Notes under the pieces: model-generated
What the model was told of the DNA's origin: nothing
Databases searched by the model: none
The model's input: the letters and a program-made list of their open reading frames with translations, nothing else
Assembly (NCBI RefSeq): GCF_000972845.2
Contig: NC_040013.1
Span: forward strand, 558,001 to 622,000
Reading direction: 5' to 3'
DNA: 64,000 bases
Origin: Larimichthys crocea
Taxonomy: Eukaryota > Chordata > Actinopteri > Sciaenidae
Translations under genes and position numbers: made by a program
Shown here: positions 1 through 12,600 of the stretch, piece after piece
Layout: each line of letters starts with the position of its first letter
Position numbering within the stretch: position 1 is the stretch's first letter

Positions 1-1344
1 TTGTCTAGCCTTGTGTCCTTGCGTTTCATGGCTGACAGCTTCACGTTTGGCAGCAGGAAGCTGTTCAGTGAAGAAGATCTGACAAACTCACAGACTCAGC
101 CAACAGCAAAGTTAGCAACCAGCTGCTAAAACAGTGGAGCACTTAGCAGCTAAAATTTTATTTGATTTATAAATCTAAAAATATGAATTAATACTGCTTC
201 AATTCCAGCACTTTGACCTCAGCACCGCATCTGGAATGAACATGTGACAGAGACTGAACCTTCATCAGCCTTCATTGTTTGATTGACTGGTTGACTGATT
301 GCTTACTTGATTAATTGTTTGATTGATTAATTTAAAATCTAAAGGGTTTACAAGTTAGAATTAATGGTTTTATTAATGATTATAACTAAAGAGAGTGAGA
401 GAGTAGAGTAAGAGTAACTTTTAAGTTGCTAAGTTATAATAAAAAAAATCCCTTTGACCAAACTAAAGATGATCATTGATTATCAACATGAATAACTTTA
501 TTGTTACCAAACAGAAAGGACAAACAGCAGCCAACAAAGTCGTTACAACCTAAACACCCAAAATGTGTTCTTATGAATGCCTCATCATTGATCTATAAAG
601 TATTCATTTTAAAAACCATGAACAAAGTCATTTATTTACCCTTTAGGAGAGTGTGACAAGAGAGCAATCATTTCTCTGACACGGAAACTGAAAATGAAAT
701 CATTCCCAAACTAAACTCTGCTCACATACTCTGTCTGTCAGTCAGCCTTGTCATTATAATGATAGTGTTAAATGGTGAGCTGCTGTGTGGTGATGTTGAT
801 GTACAGGTGACAGATCTTTCCTCTGAGGATGATGTCAAAGCATTTAATCTGCAGACAAAGATTAGCGAGGCAGGATTTACAGAGAAGCAGGCAGCACGCA
901 GCGGGCTCTTCTGCTTCACACAAACGCCAATAACGACTCGATAACGGGATGATGTCTCTAACGGGACGCCATCGAACATCTTCACATGTGTATAGTTCAT
1001 CTGTCTGACGGTTTAATAAACATTTGGCGAGCCGCGTGGCTCAGATGTGTCCGTGCGTCTTTTACGCACCGAACTCCCCAAAATAAAACATTAACATAAT
1101 CATAACAAAACAAGTGCAGCTATCAGCTGCAGTGTCCCATATTATATATATCAATAATCAGAAAGGTGACATAATGCATAATACTCATAGCTCACATGAG
1201 AGGTTTGGTGATGGAGATAACCCTCCATGCCTCTACAATCCTTTACATGAATAATAATTATCATCATTTTCATAGTTATTAAATCAGCCAATCAGTGAGC
1301 GTGTTCATTAAAAATATAGTGATTAATAAATAAACTGTTCTTAC
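1..1344 (-). other. stxbp1: stxbp1 intron 1, 5' part
   Basis: Intron sequence running off the left edge of the window. A 33-codon frame from 29 and a 61-codon frame at 759-944 have no recognisable protein similarity and no convincing splice signals. Nothing else was recognised. Confidence 0.7.
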
Positions 1345-1381
1345 TCTCTCCAACAATGGCTTTTAATCCAAGTGGTGCCAT
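1345..1381 (-). CDS. stxbp1: stxbp1 (Munc18-1) first coding exon, partial gene
   Basis: Syntaxin-binding protein 1 is the SM protein that binds syntaxin-1 and SNARE complexes and is essential for synaptic vesicle fusion. On the minus strand a start codon at 1381-1379 opens MAPLGLKAIVGE plus the first base of the next codon, followed at once by a GTAAGA donor (GT at 1344-1343). Human STXBP1 begins MAPIGLKAVVGEK, so 10 of these 12 residues match, and the dangling A fits the following Lys. Only this exon is present: I found no match to the next exon (IMHDVIKK) before the left edge. Divergent orientation next to niban2 matches the human arrangement and supports the call. The match is short, but position, phase and donor all agree. 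Paralogue a or b is not determined. Confidence 0.88.
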
Positions 1382-1500
1382 GATGAGCCCTCTGCTGCGC
1401 GTCCACCTCCACACTAAACTGACCGGTGCCACAACTGAAGTGAAGCTCAAGAGAATGAGCAACACACTTCCGTTCTAATTTATTACAAAGTAAAAGCATT
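1382..1500 (-). promoter_or_regulatory. stxbp1: probable stxbp1 5' UTR / proximal promoter
   Basis: This is the sequence immediately upstream of the stxbp1 start codon. It is richer in CpG near 1396-1430 than the AT-rich surroundings. The transcription start cannot be placed from sequence alone. Confidence 0.4.
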
Positions 1501-1675
1501 TAGTTGGGGAAAAGCAGTAAAATAAGTAAATAATCCATCCATTTTATAACCCATCCATAACCCTGCTGACACGCAGAGACAAACTAACACTCACACTCAT
1601 ATTCACACCTACAGGCAGTTTAGAGTCACCATTTAACCTACATGTCTTTGGACTGTGCAGGAGTATCTGTTTTGA

Positions 1676-1716
1676 ATAATAATAATAATAATATAATAAT
1701 ATAATAATAATATATA

Positions 1717-1747
<31 letters not shown>

Positions 1748-1815
1748 TGTTATTTTATTATTATTATTGCTATTATTATTATTATATTTTATTATATTAT
1801 TATTATTATTGAGTG
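1676..1815. repeat. AAT/ATT trinucleotide microsatellite tract
   Basis: Interrupted run of AAT then ATT units. The two halves are complementary, so the tract can fold on itself. The minus-strand frame here encodes Asn/Ile homopolymers only and is not a gene. Confidence 0.95.
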
Positions 1816-2523
1816 GTTCCACAAGGAGACATGGTTAGCTTGACGAGACATTTTGTCAGATGGAAGTTCAGTCTTGATGCTGGGGTTAATATGTGTGACA
1901 CAATCATCTCTGATGACAGTAGAAGTTTGTCAGTGTTTTCAAACTATTTCAGAACGCTTCATCATAAGCTGTTTTTAGTGGAATAATTCTGGCCATCCTT
2001 CTTCCTTTCTATGAATTCTTGACTTATTTATTCTGCTAATCATTTGTCTCTGTTTCGTTGTCTATAATTCTAATTTTTATTTATAACCATAATGTATCTG
2101 TTTGTGTTCAGTGGGGTTCTCCGAATACAGGACTGCATGTTTACAAGCTTTTATTTTGAAGACAAACTGTCACAACAGGAAACTCAATGCCTGCTATTCA
2201 GTTCTGACTTGCTATTATATTATCTGTTGTATTAAAACTACATAAAAAACATGGATATATATTAAAATCTATATTTATTAGTTTTCATATTTCAGTCTGT
2301 GTTCAGAATGCATGAGCAGAGTGGACTGTTGAAAGCAGTGTGTGGAGCAAAGACAGCTGCATGCACGCAGGAGGATTAGGGTCACATGTGACACTGTATT
2401 TAAGTGTAAAGTAACAAAACAACAAAAACAAACAAAACTGATTTTATTCAGAATTCAGAAAGTTTGGTCAGATTTTGGTAATCATTCTAATTCACACGTG
2501 GCCCTATAATCCTCTTCATATCC

Positions 2524-2700
2524 ATGAGAGGGCGGCAGAGGAGAGAGCTCTTGCTCTTTCAGGAGGAAAATCTTCATCCCACCTCAGCTACTCTGAGTCC
2601 TGATGTGTTCCACAGGTTCCTGCTGAAGATCCGTGACATCAGGAACACGCGGAGAGCTCTGGCTCACTGTTTAAAGTCGCAGCTGTGTGCGCTCTGCTGA
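2524..2700 (+). CDS. unassigned 58-aa open frame, possible orphan exon
   Basis: An ATG at 2524 opens 58 codons ending in TGA at 2698-2700. The frame is open upstream as far as a TAA at about 2490. The product is basic and Leu/Arg-rich, with segments such as LSPDVFHRFLLKIRD and NTRRALAHCLKS that read like helical protein. I do not recognise the family. It could be a small protein, a terminal exon of an unannotated transcript, or chance. There is no convincing polypyrimidine tract and AG at its start and no clear poly(A) signal just after it. Reported only because its composition differs from the low-complexity frames around it. Confidence 0.15.
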   Translation: MRGRQRRELLLFQEENLHPTSATLSPDVFHRFLLKIRDIRNTRRALAHCLKSQLCALC

Positions 2701-2849
2701 GGACTAGACCTCAACATGAAGTGATGTACAGTGTTCTGCTGACTCAAACATCTGGATCAGACTGACCTCAGTTCCTTCTCTTATTCCTCTTTTGTGTTTT
2801 TGTGCCACGTGTAAACAACACAAACCTTTTTTATTCAAACAAAATTCCA

Positions 2850-2850
2850 C

Positions 2851-2908
<58 letters not shown>
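2850..2908. repeat. (CA)n microsatellite
   Basis: About 26 nearly pure CA units. Open frames across it on both strands are Thr-His or Cys-Val dipeptide artefacts. Confidence 0.97.
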
Positions 2909-2910
<2 letters not shown>

Positions 2911-3245
2911 CAGTCCACAGCATAGTGACAAGGTGTGGCCTCAGCTTGTGATGCGTTCAATTCACCTTCAAACTCACTTTTCACCGTATTCACCATCGTG
3001 TAGACTGACATCATGTTGAGAATTTTTAGTGACCTGTTGATAAATATTATCCAGCCCAGGTATTTTATATTCTGAACCAGTGAATAAATTAAATGTTTAC
3101 TACTTTAAGCCCCAAAATTAATGATATTAAAGGCTTCAGTGTTTTGACTGTTGTGCAGTTGTATTGCTGGCAGTGTGAAGAAGTTTAAACACATCTTTTA
3201 ATCCTTCATATTGAGAGATAAACTGTACTTAGTGAAGTTATGACC

Positions 3246-3631
3246 TCAAGATTTCTCTAATTCAGCCCTTGGGAAGAGGTTTTTTCCATTCGTGTCTGCC
3301 ATTTTCCACGCGCACTGAATGCACCGCCGGCTGGAAGGTGGGAGTTGTGCTCCTGCTTTAAAGAGGGTGTGTCTCTCCGAGAAATATCCGTCAGAGAAAG
3401 TCACGCAAAGTTTTTTATCCTCCCCCCTCCTGCCTCCTCGGCCTTCGGTCTGAACGTCTGTCACCGCCCGTCTCTTCTCCACACACGTCAGTCGGTTCGG
3501 GTTATGTCGGTGAGGAGGTGAGAGGGTTTCTACACGAGTCCACATCTCTGTCAACAGCGTTTGCTGCGTTTAATCTTAAACTCCAGCTGTAGACCAGTGG
3601 ACTGAGTCTGGGACTTTGAGTTCTATCCACC
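3246..3631 (+). promoter_or_regulatory. niban2: probable niban2 promoter / 5' UTR
   Basis: This segment directly precedes the niban2 start codon and has more CpG than its flanks, especially 3300-3490. A TATA box was not evident. The start codon context is CCACCATGG, a strong Kozak match. The transcription start is not determinable here. Confidence 0.45.
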
Positions 3632-6600
3632 ATGGGGGACGTGATTTCCAGTCACCTGGATGAAGCCAAGCGGGAGATTATCACAGGTGAGGAGCGTTGT
3701 GTGGAGGTGTGTTTGGTGTGCGTGCTCTCTGTGGCCTTTTGGCACATGTGCGTTTTTACGCAGCGGTCACAGACTGTCTTGCGTAAAATGAGGAGAAATA
3801 ATCAGGATGTTAGTGTGACTCTGGGAGTTCTTTCTGACTTCCACAGACTAAATGTGTCTTTAACAGGCTGTGGTGTTGGTGCTGATCCACTGTTGCAGTA
3901 ATCGAGGTGGTGTGGGTGTGGGTGTTGGCGGGGGGGAGTGGGCAGCATTTTGAAACTCTGATCAATCCCCTCCCTACTACTGCATATTATTTAAAAATAC
4001 TTTAAAACAGTCCTAAATATGAATTCAATTAGAGTCCCTGTTTGTTTCAGTCTTCTCTTTCCTGACACTTCTTATAAAGTTTTTTGTAAAGTTTCCCCTA
4101 CATGATATCCAGAAGCTGTTGCATTTCTTTCCTTTTCTTTTCCTGAAAAACTAGTCTAGTCTTCATCCTGAGTTGTTAAACTGTGTCACTTGTATAGGAA
4201 AAGTGACTAGCAGCCATAGTGTGGAGCACTTTGTAACCTTTTCCCACTCTTATCAACTATTAGAAAAGAACCCTGAAAAGATAAGCCGCGGCACCCTTAT
4301 CTGCCTCGGCTCTAATAAATGAGCATTCAAGCCTGCTGAAACTTGTTGAGTGAAGTGAAGTAAGGTGTTGAACACAGTTGACAGTTCAGTGTGTGCAGGA
4401 GAGAACATGACATCCTCCTAATCCTCCTCACTGGGGTTCAAAGGCAGGAGTCCAGATATGTCAGAACTGACTCTAACTACTTCACATGTATTTAACCAGG
4501 GTGACGGGCGTGAGATTTCAGACTGGATCTCGGGTGTTTGAAAATCCCTCCTGGACTTTTATTTCGACTTCTTTTTTGGGCGGAGTCTCATTTGAAGTAT
4601 TTCAGTACCAGTGTTGATGTGATACTTTCACTGTGTGAATACTGTGATATTTAGTCCAGGCTGAAATACCTCAACAAATACTGGGTTGGGATGGGTTGCC
4701 ACGTATTTTGGTCCAGAAATGAGAAGGCAGAGATCCAGAATCCAAGGATCAGGTCAAAGTTTGCTTTGGTTCATGTCCAAACACCTGCAGAATGAATGAC
4801 ATTCAAATCATCTTCATTTGAACTTCACTCAAAACTTTTGGTTTAGTGTTGAGGCTTTGAACGATTTTGAAAACAGACATAAATAATCACAGATCAATGA
4901 AAGTGGAAGAATAAAAGTTAAAGTTCTTTTTTCTTTTACATCACGTTGGTGAACAGACGGTCTCTGCTGTGGTCTGTTAGTCTCTCTGTGAGCTTCTGTA
5001 AAGCTGCTGTTTCTCTCTCTTTTTTTTTTTTTTGGAATTCTCAGTGTTGTATCAGTAAATGACCTAATCAGTTTGTCGGAATGGAATAGTGTCAAATTAG
5101 CAAAAATGTAAAGAACTGTGTCTTTCCCATGTGTTGTGTCCTGTTATTAATATTACAAAGCTGCTATGTATGCACGGTATCTGCAGGAGCCATGAACTCA
5201 CAGTGGAATTCATTTTGTGGTACTAAGTTTTGTGATGGTTTATTTTGTTATTTATAGGTTGTGTGAGGTGTTTGTAATTATTGAGAGATTGGGGTCACAT
5301 GGATATGTGATAGATATGGGCGCCAGTTCACCTGTGTGTAGCTCACTGGAGAGAGGGTGAGCGTGTCGCTTCCTTGTTGACCAGCACTTCCTTTTGATTG
5401 TTGTGATTATTCTGATTCTAATTTGTACACCCGGAACAGGTTCTAGATTTTAGATGTCAGTAAATCCGTTTATTGTTATCTTATCTTTGACTGTTTTGTT
5501 GTAGCTGAATATAGGCCAAACAGGAAATGTAAATCACTGCATTCTGTTTTTTAATTAGTGTTCTAAAGCATCTCTTTGGATCAGGGTTGAATGGTTAATG
5601 CGCAGTTGATGAATGGGCTGCACCTCTCTGTTGTCTTCTCACTGCCTTGCCTTGATTGCTGATAAGAATAACCGTGGGAGTCCCTGAGTGGAGTCATATG
5701 TAACAGTGTGGTCGACTTCCCTCCAGAATGAGGTCAGCTTTGGAGGGTGTGTGCAGAGAAATGACTGAGCTCACATGGCTAACCTCTCAGTTCCTCTTTG
5801 GCAACTGGCATGAGCGCACGTGTGTTAGTCAGGCTTCTGCATGAACACATAAACAAGGAGACCGACATTAAAAATCATTACTGAATTTCAAATTTGTGTT
5901 TTTATTTATTATTTACTAAAATGGCAAAATAATGTATAAAGCTTTATTATATTTATCATTTCCAAGAGAGTACATTATAATTGACCTTTTTTTACTCTAA
6001 TTCAGATGTCATAAAGTAGACAGGATCATGTTTACCGCTGTGTGACATCACTCATTAAGCATTTTAATATAGGACTTCAGTTGTTGGAGGTACAAGGTCA
6101 TCTATCTTCCTGGCTGATCATGGCTCTTGCTGTGGCATCTGGTCCAGCTCATCTGACTGTGCAGATCATCTCAAAGTCCACTTCCCTTTATCCAAACTCA
6201 GTCAATTACCCACACTCTCTTACAACAAGGCCGCACTGTTGGAACACATGCAGAATGTGTCTTGGAATTGTCTCTCTGGAATTAAGCAGAGATGACCCTG
6301 AAAAAGTCTGGATGGCGGCATATTTTGCTCCGGCGCTCCAGAGTTACTTGCATGCAGAGATTTCTCTGGATTCTCTGAAATGATATTATGGATTGTAGAT
6401 GATGAAATCCATACATTTGTTGCAGTTGTGAGTTGAGACCCATTGTTTTTAAACTGTTGGACTATTTGCAGTTTTTCACAAAGTGGTGAATGTCGCCTGC
6501 TTGATGTGAACGACTGAGCCTTTTGAGGACGCCTCTCTGACCCAATCATGAAACTATCAATGAGGCTAAGTAAAAAGTTCTTGGTCAGGGGTTTAAGTTT

Positions 6601-9600
6601 AGAGATATTCACAGTGTTGTTTCTATGCTACAATCTTTTTTCCAATGGAGATCACTAAATCACACATAGGTCCCCACTTGCACACAGAGTTCCTTTATGT
6701 AGTCGTACATAAAGCAGTGCTAGCTTGGTCAGTGGGTGAGGGGCCAGGAAACAGGAAATCCTAACACACAGTGTTTTTCCCTCACTCTGTTATATTTCAG
6801 GCTCTGGTTGGAGTGTTAGGTGGCCTGGCGAGGTGTGGCACTCTCACCTTCAGCACACACCCCGCCCAGCCCAGCACAGAGAGGCTTGTTTTTTACCAGT
6901 TCAGATAGAGGAAATACCTGCTGCTGGGACCCCACAGCATACACATCCAGTTGTGTTGTTGGAGGCAGAGCAGGTCTGAAGGTAGAAATGATCTCATGAG
7001 GTAAAACTCAACAGACAGAGTCACAGAATGCTTCTGCTCAGGTTACATCAGGATGAAAAAATGTTCCACAAGTTGGCTTCATTGTTCAAGTGGAGTTAAG
7101 TTAGCCAGCCTTCTGATTGAGATTATGAAATATTATATCTAACATATCCTGAAACCACATTTCATTACTTCTACAGCACAGTCAACCAAAAAGGGGGTTT
7201 TCCTGCTCAGGAAGTGTTGGGGTCCCATTCAGGCAGCCACTAAAGAAAGATGGATACAGATCAGTTAACATTGTATGTTGACAATATGTTATTGTCTTTG
7301 AATGTTGTTGCTGCTACAGCCGAGTCAATGGTGCAGGCTTTTTCCTGAATATGGAACCAAAGGGAAAGTTTGGGCTGCCTGAATAAAATGTTCCACTTTG
7401 AAGCTGTATTATCATTATTATTGGCCACACACAGGATGTAAACACAACACTGAAATAAAGTTGATATTGCTAATTTGTGTAAACGGTTGCTATTTACACA
7501 TTAGCACACGCAAAGTAAACACAGCATTCATTTGAGGCCATGTTTCTGTTTCTTTAGCTGCTAGATTCTCCACCCTGTTCACCAACCGGTCCAGCTTACT
7601 GTATCTGTCTGCTGTTTGGAGCAGGGCAGGTAGTGTACAGTTTACTGAAAACAGCTGCCTGCTGCTGCAGGAAACGAGGTTAATGAGAGTAAAGTTTGTG
7701 GGCAGGAAAGCCAAAATCATTTGCTAAATAAGGCTAAAAAAAAAAGTTCAGCAGAGCCAGGCTGGGGTAGTAATCCAAGCCTGGAATCCACACATTTAAC
7801 AGACCACATATCCTGTGACTGTTTTAGAGAAATATTTGGTTCTGTTTAGCGTTGATGATGTTGGTAATATATCTTTTAGTAATTTTTATGAGTACACACA
7901 TCATAGTTTAAAGAGCTAAAGTGTCTTCAGTTTCAAGAGCTGGAGAACTGCACTTCCATAATTGAGGCTACATAAATACTTAGTCACATAGATCATTTTT
8001 GTGTGTTTTGTTCTGCACCTGGTATTTCCTCAGACATCTGAGTGAACTTGTGCTGATCATCATGAAGCTCTGATATACAAGATTATTTCTTTCATGGTCT
8101 TTCCTTCCATGCATACACATGTCCTACAAGTGTTGATGCCATTTATGAAATACATAATAATCTCAGGACATGACATCCTGTCCTGTAGCATGTTTTGGGG
8201 TTTTGTTTCTGCACTAACCTTGCCCCATCCTCATTTTGAAGCACTTCCTGCAGGACTATTCTCTTTTGAACGTGCCCCTCTCAGCACCACCTTTATTCTT
8301 TCTCTCCTCCTCTCCTTCTTCACACTGCTTAATCATGTCATGCTTAGCCAGAACCTCAAGCGGGAGCTGAGCACCAGTTGCGTCACCAGGAAAACACAGT
8401 AATGGCTGAAGAGGCTCAACCTGCCAAAGACAATGACGGTTCACTTCATTACCTTTATCACTGAAACCATCGTCATGTCCTTCTATCTCCATCTTTATCT
8501 GGTATGCTGCTGCCACTGTCAAGGACAAGGGCAAACTGCAGCGAATCACTCACTCTGCTGAGAAGGCAATTGGATGCATCTGCCGTCCCTCCAGGACCTG
8601 TACACCTCCAGGGACCCTGAAGCAAGCAGGAAAGATCGGAAAACAAACTATTTGAGATCTACCAGGAACAAAACCTCATGCCACAAGAACGGTTTCTTCC
8701 TGACTGCAGCTGGCCTCATCATCAAGGCCCGGGAACCACCACTGACACTGACTCTTATCTTATTATTATGCACCAAGATACCACGGCAAATGTGTGAAAA
8801 CCTGCTTCTGGTATCACAGTGGATGGACTCTGTGTGCTTCAGACTCTGAGGACTGTTGTCATTAGTTACAGACATCATGCAAGTATCTCTGATAGAGTCA
8901 GCTGGTTTCCTGACATATGTTGAGTCATGCTTGTCGGCTCTGATGGTCCGCCTTCATTGAGGTTTCCTTGTTGGTTACTGTGAACACTGAAAAACTAAAC
9001 TCACCTGAAACTTCTAATTTCCTTAGTAAACATGTTTAAAGCTAACTAAATCTGTTTTCATTTGCTGTGCTAGATCCTTGCATAAGCACAGCCACTGCTC
9101 CTGCTCCAGCTCTGATGGGAACACAGTCTAAATTTATGAGTCAGACTATGGGTCTATCTCGGAGGAATGTTTTTGTTAAGGCACCGTGGAGAAATGAGGA
9201 GGGGGCGGGGGTGTGTGGCGTCCTCTGGGCAGCACTCTCTGAACTCTCAAGTCAACTCTATGATCAGATCTGTATGATGGAGATGTGCTCAAATTGTTGA
9301 GCTGAGGTCAGTGATGAGACGAGCTGCCATGTAAATGAAACGCAGTGTCTGATGGATTAGATTACTGCCGCGATGGGAGACAGCACAGCAGTCATCGCTA
9401 GAGCTGATAGCTGCCCTCAGCACTGCAGAGGCCCCCTGGACAATTAGTCTGATAGCCGGCTGCAGCACAACAAAGAGTCAGCTAGACTTGCAGATGCATC
9501 CTGTCAAACTCTAAATCTGACATTAAAAAATCTTTCCTGTGTCTGTAGAATGGTGAAAAGTTGCTGTGTTAGACACATTTCAGTTACTGTGTTTTAATGA

Positions 9601-12600
9601 GCTCTTCAGTGTTCCTAAATTTACTCCCTCAACTGTACTAGTTGTCATGAACAGGGAAAATTAGCTATAGAGACCAAAACAGTTTTTTGTACCAGGCTGT
9701 AAACATGTTTATTTCTGCTGTGAAGTTGGACATTTTAACATGGGGACTTATGGAGATTGACTTACAGGTACTACTCGGAAAATTAGAATATCGTGTAAAA
9801 GTTGTTTTATTCAGGCAATTCAACATAAAAGGTGAAACTTATACATTTTATAGTATCATTACATGCAAAGTGAGATATTTCAAGCTTTTATTTGTTTTGA
9901 TTTTGCTCATTAGGACTTACAGCTTCAGAAAACCTCAAATTCAAAAACTCAGAAAATTAGAATATTGCTTGAAATCAATTTAAAAAAGGGATTTTAAATA
10001 CAAAAATGTCAGGCCTCTCAAAGTAAAATCTTGCATTTGTACTTAGTACTTGGTTGGGGCCCCTTTGAACGAATGACGGCTTAATCCTGCGTGGGCAGGA
10101 TGCTACCAGCTTGGCATATCCAGGTGTAATGGAGACCAACATGCTTTCAATCGCGGCCGGAGCTCTTCTTTATGTTTGGTCTCTTCCCGTTCAGCTTCTC
10201 TTGGCATGCCCCACAGATTTTCTATGGGTTCAGGTCAGGTGAGTTTGCGGGCCAATCAAGCACAGTAATCCCATGGTTGTTGAACCAGGATTTTGTACTT
10301 TTGGCAGTGTGGGCAGGTGCCAAGTCCTGCTGGAAGATGAAATCCGCATCCCCATAAAGCTGTTCCGCTAAGCAAGCATGAAGTGCTCTAAATGTCCTGG
10401 TAGACAGCTGCGTTATGCTGGACTTGATAAAGCACAGAGGACCAACCCACCCAGCTGACATGGATCCCCAAGTCATCACCCTGGGGAAACTTAACACTGG
10501 ACTTCATGCATCTTCCATTTTGCGCCTCTCCAGTCGTCCTCCAGACCTGGGACCTTTGTTGCCAAATGAGATGCAAAACTTGCTCTCATCAGAAAAGAGG
10601 ACTTTGGACCACTGGGCAACAGTCCAGTCTTTCTTTTCTCTAGCCCAGCTAAGGCGCCTCTGGCGTTGCTTGCTCGTGAGGAGGGGCTTGACAACAGGAA
10701 TACGACATTTGAAGCCCATGTCCAGCATCCGCCTGCGTGTCGTTTCTCTTGAAGCAGCAACCCAGCTTGAGTCCATCCTTATGAAGTTCCCCCACACTTT
10801 TGAATGGCCTTTCCTGACCATCTTCTCCAGCTGCGGTCATCCCTCGCTTGTTTTCTTCCACTTCTGCTTCCACTTAACGGTCCATTAAGTGCTTTGACAC
10901 AGCACTGAGACAATCAGCGTCTTTTTTTTTGCGATCACTTTTGTGGTCTTACCCACCTTGTGCAGAGAGTCAATGATGGTTTTCTGCACAACTGTCAGAT
11001 CTGCAGTCTTCCCCATGATTGTGAATTCTTCTAAACCAAAGACACAGGCTTTTTAAAGGCTCGGGACCCTTTTGCAGGTGTTTTGGATTACTTACCTGAT
11101 TAGTGTGTGACACTTGAGCCTACAATACTGAAGCTTTAACAGTATCTTCTAATTTTCGAGTTTTTGAATTTGAGGTTTTCGGAAGCTGCAAGTCCTAATG
11201 AGCAAATCTAAACAAATAAAAAGCTTGAAATACTCACTTTGCTTGTAATGAGTATAAAATGTATTGGTTTCTCACCTTTTATGTGAATTGCATGAATAAA
11301 ACAACTTTTACACAATATTCTAATTTTCCGAGTAGTACCTGTACTTCTGGAGCCAGCCAAGTGGCTGTTTGAGGAACTGCAGTTTTTGTAGTATCCAACA
11401 GGCTTCACTTCACAGCGGAATCATGTGACTTTCTCCAGCCAATCCACCAATAACAATACACTTTTTACAATTTAAAATGTCCAGGTATTTAAATGAGTGC
11501 CCTAAAAGGGTCAAACATATCCCATTGTTTTTTTACTATCAGAGGTGTCATCATGGACCTCCAGTTTGTGCACATGTAGACTCTGCAGTACATCTGGTTT
11601 GATTAGTTTGGGCCTACTGAAGAGACCCTGTCTGATCCACTGGCCCTTTGTTGAAGCTTCTCTGTTTTGGCCATGAAATCTGCCTCATCAGGGATGTTCT
11701 CAGTCGGGAAGTGGACGGTCAGTGGAAATATTGAAAAGTTTGCTGACGTGTAAAATAAAGGCGACGTCATCTTCTGAGTGCATCTCCTGCTGTCTTTAGT
11801 TTGAGCTCTTTGATTCCCCTCTGCTGCCATCTGATGGGGTCTGGTTGACATGTGTTCACGCTGAGTGGCTTTTCCAAAAGAAGCATGTCAACCGTGGTGT
11901 GTTTCAAAGCAACCACTGTGAAGCAGATGCTGTCAGTCTTGCCAGATGGATGAACGCTGAAAACAGAATTCAGCTGATGAGTTTTTAAAGGCTGCTGTAA
12001 ATGTCAGCTGACTGAGCGAGCTGTATGCTGTACAGTATGGTCAGGGGGAAAGCTTGCACAATAACAAAGGCACTGAAGTTCACACAGGCTTTCTCATGTG
12101 TAGTCATCATCATCCGGAGCTTAGTGCTGTGTGACTAAGATGAGTGTCACACATGTACACATGATTGCATTGTTTCTGTCTGCTGTGGGCAATGAATGAG
12201 TCAGCAGTGACTCTGTTTGCACGTCTCCCACCATCGATGCACTCATCCTGCAGTAGCCCAGCCCTTCTCACCCAAAAGGGGAAAGTTAGTTCAAAGTGCT
12301 TTAATGTTTAAGAGGCATAGTACATAAACAACACTGGGCGTGGTATCAAACCTGAAAGATTTTGAGACGTGTTCATGTGCAATGAGCATTACAGCTATGA
12401 TATTTGTCAGTTACTGAAGGTTAAGACTCATTTTATTCCTGTTTCAGACTGTAGGTCAAAGTTCTTCTGCAGCCACTTTTTGTTTTTGTGCAATATTTTG
12501 GACCCATTCCTCTTTTTTTGTTGGGTAAATAACAGATTTGAAGGAAGGACATTCTTACCAGTAAATTGTCATTTTGGTATCAGAAACCAAAGGTTCCGAA

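Larger units (their letters stand above)
1816..3245. other. intergenic region between stxbp1 and niban2
   Basis: Divergent intergenic space. It holds a CA microsatellite and a 58-codon frame (2524-2700), both listed separately. No other exon, promoter motif or transposon was recognised. Confidence 0.6.

Noticed and set aside
1340..1465. 40-codon plus-strand frame starting MAFNPSGAMMSPLL
   Set aside because: The minus strand of the same DNA is the first coding exon of stxbp1 with a proper donor, which explains the sequence better.
6042..6383. 113-codon plus-strand frame
   Set aside because: It runs antisense to the Tc1 transposase remnant and has no similarity of its own.
10415..10888. 157-codon plus-strand frame, one of the longest in the window
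   Set aside because: It is antisense to the Tc1 transposase pseudogene, whose catalytic motifs are on the minus strand.
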